A stretch of 10,603 nucleotides of DNA, from positions 1 through 10,603 of the forward strand of contig CAKZHN010000422.1 in assembly GCA_936924235.1 (NCBI GenBank), read 5' to 3'. The position numbers and the translations under genes are program-made. The notes below the pieces were generated by a model that was given only the letters and a program-made list of their open reading frames with translations, searched no databases and was not told the origin of the DNA. The stretch is from an uncultured Rhodoplanes sp. Its GTDB lineage: Bacteria > Pseudomonadota > Alphaproteobacteria > Rhizobiales > Xanthobacteraceae. Position 1 is the first letter of the stretch, and each line of letters begins with the position of its first letter. Positions 6,661 through 10,603 of this stretch are shown here, one piece after another.

Positions 6661-7290
6661 CTATTTCGCCGAACGGCGGACGCTGCGCGTCAGCTGGATC
6701 AGCGACTTGTCGAGATGGCTCACATCGGTGACGCGACCGTTGTCGGCGACCCGAAAGCGCACCGCGGTCTTCTCCTGGCCGGCGTGATCGACCATGATCG
6801 TGTCGTAGTGGACCACCTCGACGGTCGGATTGACCTTCTCGACCTTCACCGACACGGGCACCGGGGCGTTGGTGGTGGCAAGATAATGATTGACGTTGAT
6901 CGTATATTCGCCCGCGATGATGCCGCGGATGCTCACCGTCTCCTGCCGGATCGGGCTCGTCATCTTCACGCCGTTGACGGTGATGGAATTGTTGAGGCCG
7001 CCGCGGTCGTCGCGGTCGAGCACCATGAAGCCCGCCTCGCGCACGTGGTACCAGACGATGTTGCCGAGCGGATCCTCGGCATAGAGGTCGATGTCGTCCG
7101 GATGGCTGTCAGGCCAGGTCATCGTGATGATGAAGTCGGCCTTGGTGTCGATCTTGCCCTGCTTGGCCTCCGGATTGATCACCAGCAGCGCGATGAAGAA
7201 CAGGAAGGCCACCACCTGAAGGGCCTTGAACAGCATCACGCTGAACGGATCGAACGGCCGGTCGCGCGGATAGTTGCCGAAACTATCCAT
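6661..7290 (-). CDS. Single-span protein with YfaP/DUF2135-like periplasmic beta domain, in ExbD/TolR position
   Basis: A 209-residue protein with one N-terminal span (about 17-38), oriented by its basic N-terminus so that the remainder is periplasmic. Residues about 52-137 resemble the YfaP/DUF2135 beta-sandwich: a start FIITMTWP, the hallmark DIDLYAEDPLGNIVWY (66-81), a glycine/aspartate-rich LDRDDRGG and a closing strand GEYTINVNHY. Residues about 145-190 give further strands. Its gene overlaps the TolQ-like gene by 8 bases (ATGGATAG), the arrangement expected of an ExbB-ExbD or MotA-MotB pair, so it is probably the stator partner. Unlike ExbD, TolR or MotB it has no acidic residue within the span; D14 stands just before it. 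I see no ExbD/TolR or OmpA-type peptidoglycan domain. Role in energy transfer is inferred from context. Confidence 0.78.
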   Translation of the reverse strand: MDSFGNYPRDRPFDPFSVMLFKALQVVAFLFFIALLVINPEAKQGKIDTKADFIITMTWPDSHPDDIDLYAEDPLGNIVWYHVREAGFMVLDRDDRGGLNNSITVNGVKMTSPIRQETVSIRGIIAGEYTINVNHYLATTNAPVPVSVKVEKVNPTVEVVHYDTIMVDHAGQEKTAVRFRVADNGRVTDVSHLDKSLIQLTRSVRRSAK

Positions 7291-8041
7291 CCTGCTCGCG
7301 CTCCAGCGTCGAGATGACGAACACCTCGGTGAGGTCGGTCGCGAGCGCAAACAGATTGGCGGTGGCGTCGTCCAGCAGGTAGTACTGCGCCTGCACCAGG
7401 ATCGAGCTGACGAGCCCGGCAAGCGTGGTGTACATGGCGACCGCCATGCCGTCGCTCATCAGGCCCATCGAGGTCTTCACCGAGGCGCGGTCGGCGGCAT
7501 CGAGGCCTGCGATCGGCGCCAGCATCAGGATGAAGCCGATGATGGTGCCCAGAAGCCCGAGCTTCATCAGCGCGTCGCTGGCAAACGAGCCGAACTGGTT
7601 GGGCCCGCGCAGCGCGTCGGCAAAGCCGCGCAGCAGCAGGGTCTGATCGAGGCGGTGCTTGCCCTGCAGGCCGGCCTTCAGCACCAGATTGCGGATGTGC
7701 TCGGCGACGCGCCCGCGCGGCAGCTTGTCGTTGCCGGCCAGCACGTCGGTGCCTTCGACGCGGAACCCCGTCCGGCTCTGGCTGACGATCGCCGAGACCC
7801 GCCGCGCCCGCGACAGCTCGTTGGAGATCACCACGGTGCGGATCAGGCAGTGCAGCGAGACCACGACGTAGAGCACGCTGATGATCGTGGAAATCCAGGT
7901 CTTGTCGTTGGCCACCATCAGGTGGAACAGCCCGTAGTGCCACGCCACCGCGAAGCCGAACACCGACACGCCGGTGAACATCAGCCAACGCAACAACGGC
8001 ATCTGATCGGAAGATGAATCGCTGAACAGCCGAAGGCTCAT
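7283..8041 (-). CDS. MotA/TolQ/ExbB proton-channel family protein
   Basis: A 252-residue inner-membrane protein with four spans (about 17-37, 50-72, 160-180 and 198-222), a long cytoplasmic segment between spans 2 and 3, and a short C-terminal tail. The family core is visible in span 3 (LGLLGTIIGFILML, 161-174, T166) and span 4 (GMAVAMYTTLAGLVSSI, 198-214, T205 and T206), whose threonines line the ion path in ExbB and TolQ. Such proteins form pentamers around two copies of an ExbD/MotB-like partner and use the proton motive force. I chose ATG 8041; a later ATG at 8002 is possible and neither has a strong ribosome binding site. The stop overlaps the next gene. It heads a three-gene operon; the 16-base tandem repeat upstream carries two TTGACA boxes facing it. 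Confidence 0.88.
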   Translation of the reverse strand: MSLRLFSDSSSDQMPLLRWLMFTGVSVFGFAVAWHYGLFHLMVANDKTWISTIISVLYVVVSLHCLIRTVVISNELSRARRVSAIVSQSRTGFRVEGTDVLAGNDKLPRGRVAEHIRNLVLKAGLQGKHRLDQTLLLRGFADALRGPNQFGSFASDALMKLGLLGTIIGFILMLAPIAGLDAADRASVKTSMGLMSDGMAVAMYTTLAGLVSSILVQAQYYLLDDATANLFALATDLTEVFVISTLEREQDG

Positions 8042-8099
8042 CAGAAAATGCTTTGCGCCTGAAAGAACGGACCTCGTATCGAGTCTGACGCTGGTCGGG

Positions 8100-8131
8100 A
8101 CCCTGTCAAGCAAGAACCCTGTCAAGCAAGA
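8100..8131 (-). repeat. Perfect tandem duplication of 16 bases carrying a TTGACA box
   Basis: The unit ACCCTGTCAAGCAAGA occurs twice without a gap or mismatch (8100-8115, 8116-8131). On the minus strand each unit contains CTTGACA, a consensus -35 hexamer (8104-8109 and 8120-8125), 63-84 bases before the start of the TolQ-like gene. No good -10 box stands at the right distance (17 bases on is AGACTC; TCGATA is 21 bases on). It could be a duplicated promoter element or activator site. Confidence 0.75.
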
Positions 8132-8257
8132 CCTGCCCACATTTGCAGCTTCATCATGCATGGCCGTTGGTGCAGCGCAGCGGCGCACGCTCGATGCGGC
8201 TTCCCTCCCCGCCGCGCCGCGCTTAGGCTCGCGCGGTCAACGAGCGGAGGAATCGTC

Positions 8258-8599
8258 ATGCGGGCCTGTCTGGTGGTGTTGCTCTGGCTCGCCGGCATGG
8301 CCGCCGCGGACGCGCAGCAGCAAAGGCCGACGCGGTTCTGGAATTTGACCCGCCATACCATCTCTGAGCTGTCGCTGGCGGCTGCCGGGACCACCGACTT
8401 CGGCCCCAACCAGTGCAAGAACGACAAGGACGGCACCGTCGATCCCGACGAGCGCCTGCGAATTACCGGCGTACCTCCCGGCACTTACGACGTACGTCTG
8501 AAAGACGTCAGCGGACGTCAGTGCGTCGTGCGCGGCATCAAGGTCGAAGCCGGCGAGATCTTCTCTATCGAAGAGAAGCAGCTCACCTCGTGCCAGTAG
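8258..8599 (+). CDS. Small secreted protein with a lanmodulin-like acidic metal loop
   Basis: A 113-residue exported protein. The ATG at 8258 follows GGAGGA by 6 bases. The signal peptide is about 1-20 (MRACLVVLLWLAGMAAADAQ), leaving a mature protein of about 93 residues. It begins FWNLTRHTISELSLA, a short beta-type start I have seen in small alphaproteobacterial exported proteins, continues with GVPPGTYDVRLKD (beta-hairpin-like) and ends in IFSIEEKQLTSC. C53, C89 and C112 could form one disulfide with one Cys free. Residues 54-65 read KNDKDGTVDPDE: D56, D58, G59, V61, D62 and E65 fall on positions 3, 5, 6, 8, 9 and 12 of an EF-hand loop, while position 1 is Lys. The flanks look like beta strands, not EF helices, so a non-helical DxDG metal loop is as likely. 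It stands alone, divergent from the TolQ-like operon and 191 bases before the PQQ dehydrogenase. Function unknown. Confidence 0.82.
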   Translation: MRACLVVLLWLAGMAAADAQQQRPTRFWNLTRHTISELSLAAAGTTDFGPNQCKNDKDGTVDPDERLRITGVPPGTYDVRLKDVSGRQCVVRGIKVEAGEIFSIEEKQLTSCQ

Positions 8600-8666
8600 C
8601 GTGGGCAGACTCCCATGCGGCTGCGAACGGCGTCGTGAACGTCATGCCTGTCAGGCACTTGCGGCA

Positions 8667-8695
8667 TTGACCGCTCAAGATCGCGAGGATTACGC
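8667..8695 (+). promoter_or_regulatory. Weak promoter candidate for the PQQ dehydrogenase
   Basis: TTGACC (8667-8672) and TTACGC (8690-8695) are 17 bases apart in the 191-base gap before the dehydrogenase. The -35-like box is good, the -10-like box poor. A start just downstream would put the inverted repeats at 8700-8736 at or just after the transcription start. Confidence 0.25.
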
Positions 8696-8699
8696 TCCG

Positions 8700-8736
8700 G
8701 TGATCGGTTGAGGTCCGCGATCACAAAAGACGGACC
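8700..8736 (+). promoter_or_regulatory. Two interlocked inverted repeats upstream of the PQQ dehydrogenase
   Basis: GTGATCG (8700-8706) pairs with CGATCAC (8718-8724), and GGTCCG (8712-8717) pairs with CGGACC (8731-8736). The arms interlock, so only one hairpin can form at a time, or the whole could form a pseudoknot. It ends 54 bases before the start codon. It could be an operator pair or an RNA switch in the leader; nothing shows which. Confidence 0.35.
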
Positions 8737-8790
8737 ACAAGGCCGTGAAACCAGCCGCGCGATGGCGCAGCGGCTGCTGGAGGAGCGACC

Positions 8791-10575
8791 ATGAAATCCA
8801 CGCATCTCGCGTGCGCGTTGGCGTGCGCATTCCTGTCTTCGACCTTTCTGACCTCGACCCTGTCGCCGGCGAAAGCCGCCGACATGACGCAAGAGCGCGC
8901 ACAGAACGCCGCCAAGGAGCCGCAGAACTGGCTGCTCCACCACGGCAACTACGAGGGCCATCGCTTCTCGCAGCTGAAAGACGTCAACACCGACAGCGTC
9001 AAGAACCTGAAGATGGTGTTCAGCGTGGCGCTCGGCGGCTACGAAAGCGGCGGGCGCTACAAGTTCGGCAACCTCGAAGGCACGCCGCTGGTCGAAGACG
9101 GCATCATGTATGTCACCGACGGCTGGGGCTCGGTCTACGCGATCGACGTGACGAGCGGCAAGAAGGGCACGATCCGCTGGAAGTTCGATCCGGCCACGGA
9201 CCGCGCCTGGGCCGGCGACGTCGCCTGCTGCGGCGTCAACAACCGCGGCGCGGCGCTGTGGAAGGACAAGGTGATCTCCGCCTCGCTCGACGGCCGGCTG
9301 TTCGCGCTCAACAAGGCGACCGGCGAGATGATCTGGGAGCGCAAGGTCGCCGATCCGGCGATGGCCGAGACCATCACGCTCGCGCCGCTGGTCGTTCGCG
9401 ACATCGCCATCGTCGGCGCGGCCGGCGGCGAGTTCGGCATCCGCGGCTGGATCGACGGCACCGATCTCAACACCGGCAAGCAGGTCTGGCGCACCTACAC
9501 CATCCCGGGCGCCGGCGAGCCCGGCAACGACACCTGGAAGGACGGCAAGGACCGCTGGAAGCATGGCGGCGGCTCGGTGTGGGAAACCGCGACCTACGAC
9601 GTCGAGACCGACACGTTCTATCAGGGCATCGGCAATGCGGGCCCGGACTGGGACCCGGAATATCGCCCCGGCGACAACAAATGGGCGGCGAGCGTGCTGG
9701 CGCTCAGCCCGAAGGACGGCAAGATCAAGTGGGGCTATCAGTACACGCCCAACGATCCTTACGACTTCGACGAGATCTCCGAGCACCCGATCATCAACAT
9801 GAAGGTCAACGGCCAGGACCGCAAGCTCGTGGTGCACGCCGCGCGCAACGGCTTCTTCTACGCGCTCGACCGCACCAACGGTTCGTTCGTGGCCGGCAAG
9901 CAGTATGTCGATCAGCTCAACTGGACGACCGGGCTCGATCCCAAGACCGGCCGGCCTCTGAATTACGACCCGACCAAGGACGTGCAGGTCTACGCGGCGG
10001 GCACGGCTCCAGGGCGCAACCTGGCTCCGACCCGGCTCTGCCCGGCGCACTTCGGCGGCAAGAACTGGGAGCCGACGGCCTACAATCCGGAACTCCAGCT
10101 CCTCTACATCCCCTCCATCGAGGGCTGCAATTCGCTCGAGAACAAAGTGCAGCAGGACATGGAGGACCAGGGCGGTTCGATCAAATGGCGCGAACGCTTC
10201 ACCGGCGGCGGCACGAAGACCGCTGAACGGCTCTATGGCAGCCTGAAGGCCATCGACCCGGCGACCGGCGAGACCAAGGCCGCGCTGAAGCTCGAATATC
10301 CGAACTACAGCGGCGCGCTCGCCACTGCCGGCGGTCTGGTGTTCATCGGCCATGCCGATGGCACGCTGACCGCGCATGACGCCAAGACCCTGAAGGAGGT
10401 CTGGAGCTTCAGCGTCGGCACCGGCATCAACGCACCGCCGATCAGCTACTCGATCAACGGCAAGCAGTACATCGCCGTGCTGGCAGGTTCGCGCCAGTCG
10501 ATCAACGTCCTGCAGAACGCGCCGGAGCTGAAAAACACCGCGACGGCGTCGATGCTCTACGTGTTCGGCCTCTAG
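8791..10575 (+). CDS. PQQ-dependent alcohol dehydrogenase, methanol/ethanol family (possible lanthanide type)
   Basis: A 594-residue periplasmic quinoprotein that oxidises a primary alcohol to the aldehyde with PQQ as cofactor and passes electrons to a cytochrome c. The ATG at 8791 follows GGAGGAG at a good distance. A signal peptide ends at AKA-A (about 29), and the mature part is an eight-blade propeller. Key residues by family alignment: W-type motifs in the blades, the vicinal disulfide C146-C147 (VACCGVNNRG) that caps PQQ, E214 (GGEFG) and N282 (GN) as metal ligands, W263 under PQQ, RPGDNKW (292-298), catalytic D325 with D327 two residues on (NDPYDFDE), and R352 (ARNGFFYALDRTNG). C417 and C446 probably form the second disulfide. 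Asp at the +2 position is the pattern of lanthanide-dependent XoxF, ExaF and PedH enzymes. Length fits the single-domain enzymes; no fused haem domain. The partner cytochrome is not in the window. Exact substrate is unknown. Confidence 0.93.
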   Translation: MKSTHLACALACAFLSSTFLTSTLSPAKAADMTQERAQNAAKEPQNWLLHHGNYEGHRFSQLKDVNTDSVKNLKMVFSVALGGYESGGRYKFGNLEGTPLVEDGIMYVTDGWGSVYAIDVTSGKKGTIRWKFDPATDRAWAGDVACCGVNNRGAALWKDKVISASLDGRLFALNKATGEMIWERKVADPAMAETITLAPLVVRDIAIVGAAGGEFGIRGWIDGTDLNTGKQVWRTYTIPGAGEPGNDTWKDGKDRWKHGGGSVWETATYDVETDTFYQGIGNAGPDWDPEYRPGDNKWAASVLALSPKDGKIKWGYQYTPNDPYDFDEISEHPIINMKVNGQDRKLVVHAARNGFFYALDRTNGSFVAGKQYVDQLNWTTGLDPKTGRPLNYDPTKDVQVYAAGTAPGRNLAPTRLCPAHFGGKNWEPTAYNPELQLLYIPSIEGCNSLENKVQQDMEDQGGSIKWRERFTGGGTKTAERLYGSLKAIDPATGETKAALKLEYPNYSGALATAGGLVFIGHADGTLTAHDAKTLKEVWSFSVGTGINAPPISYSINGKQYIAVLAGSRQSINVLQNAPELKNTATASMLYVFGL

Positions 10576-10592
10576 GCCGGCACGCATCCATT

Positions 10593-10603
10593 AGATCGGA
10601 AGA
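10593..10603. other. Probable sequencing-adapter remnant at the window end
   Basis: The last 11 bases, AGATCGGAAGA, equal the first 11 bases of the common Illumina TruSeq adapter. They follow the dehydrogenase stop by 17 bases. The likeliest reading is untrimmed adapter at a contig end and not genomic DNA. Confidence 0.75.

Noticed and set aside
8645..8657. Palindrome TGCCTG-T-CAGGCA after the small secreted gene as a terminator.
   Set aside because: A one-base loop and no T run do not suit a terminator; it could be a site for a protein but nothing supports that.
10566..10579. A 5-base stem, 4-base loop hairpin (CGGCC/GGCCG) over the dehydrogenase stop as a terminator.
   Set aside because: The stem is short, overlaps the last codons, and has no following T run.
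8518..10587. A 689-codon open frame on the minus strand opposite the PQQ dehydrogenase.
   Set aside because: It mirrors the codon pattern of the dehydrogenase in a GC-rich genome, is rich in Arg, Ala and Val, has no recognisable domain, and the plus-strand gene has full catalytic motifs.
1..10603. tRNA, rRNA, CRISPR arrays, transposase or phage genes.
   Set aside because: I saw no cloverleaf, spaced repeat array, transposase motif or integrase; the only repeats are the 83-base palindrome and the 16-base duplication.

Overview
The window reads as chromosomal DNA of a GC-rich alphaproteobacterium, most likely of the Bradyrhizobium/Rhodopseudomonas/Afipia group (Nitrobacteraceae or near relatives). 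The pointers are very high GC with strong G/C third positions, densely packed overlapping genes, and a copy of the short palindromic intergenic repeat whose usual translation begins MAGLVPTIH, which I know as abundant in that group. The window opens inside a gene, and its last 11 bases equal the start of the common Illumina adapter, so the right end at least looks like a raw contig edge.

Layout. (1) Positions 1-1985, plus strand: the end of a NitT/TauT-type substrate-binding protein, its permease and its ATPase, an importer operon with overlapping genes. (2) Positions 1967-5197, minus strand: a seven-blade YVTN beta-propeller protein, a periplasmic binding protein and an ABC-2 type permease. 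From about 5289 to 6044 on the plus strand lies the matching ABC ATPase, transcribed divergently. These four match the families named for PQQ-dependent alcohol dehydrogenase systems (relatives of ped/lut transport genes, which have been tied to lanthanide-dependent alcohol oxidation). (3) Positions 6058-8041, minus strand: a three-gene operon with a MotA/TolQ/ExbB-type proton-channel protein, a single-span protein with a YfaP/DUF2135-like periplasmic beta domain in the usual ExbD/TolR position, and a two-span protein of unknown function. (4) Positions 8258-8599, plus strand: a small secreted protein with an acidic loop closely resembling the metal loop of lanmodulin. (5) Positions 8791-10575, plus strand: a complete periplasmic PQQ-dependent methanol/ethanol-type dehydrogenase with the D-x-D pattern associated with lanthanide use.

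How it may work together. The dehydrogenase oxidises an alcohol in the periplasm using PQQ and a metal; the propeller, binding protein, permease and ATPase form the transport system that accompanies such enzymes; the small secreted protein could bind the metal; the TolQ-like operon could supply proton-motive-force work at the envelope. The enzyme and transporter assignments are well supported. The lanthanide theme, the metal loop of the small protein and any link of the TolQ-like operon to the rest are inference. No cytochrome c partner, PQQ biosynthesis gene, TonB receptor or regulator lies in the window.

Oddities: the propeller and binding-protein genes both lack an ATG where their signal peptides should begin. 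The binding-protein gene has the palindromic repeat directly in front of it, and a good ribosome binding site there is followed, at the right distance, by ACC. Every intergenic stretch is under 300 bases.
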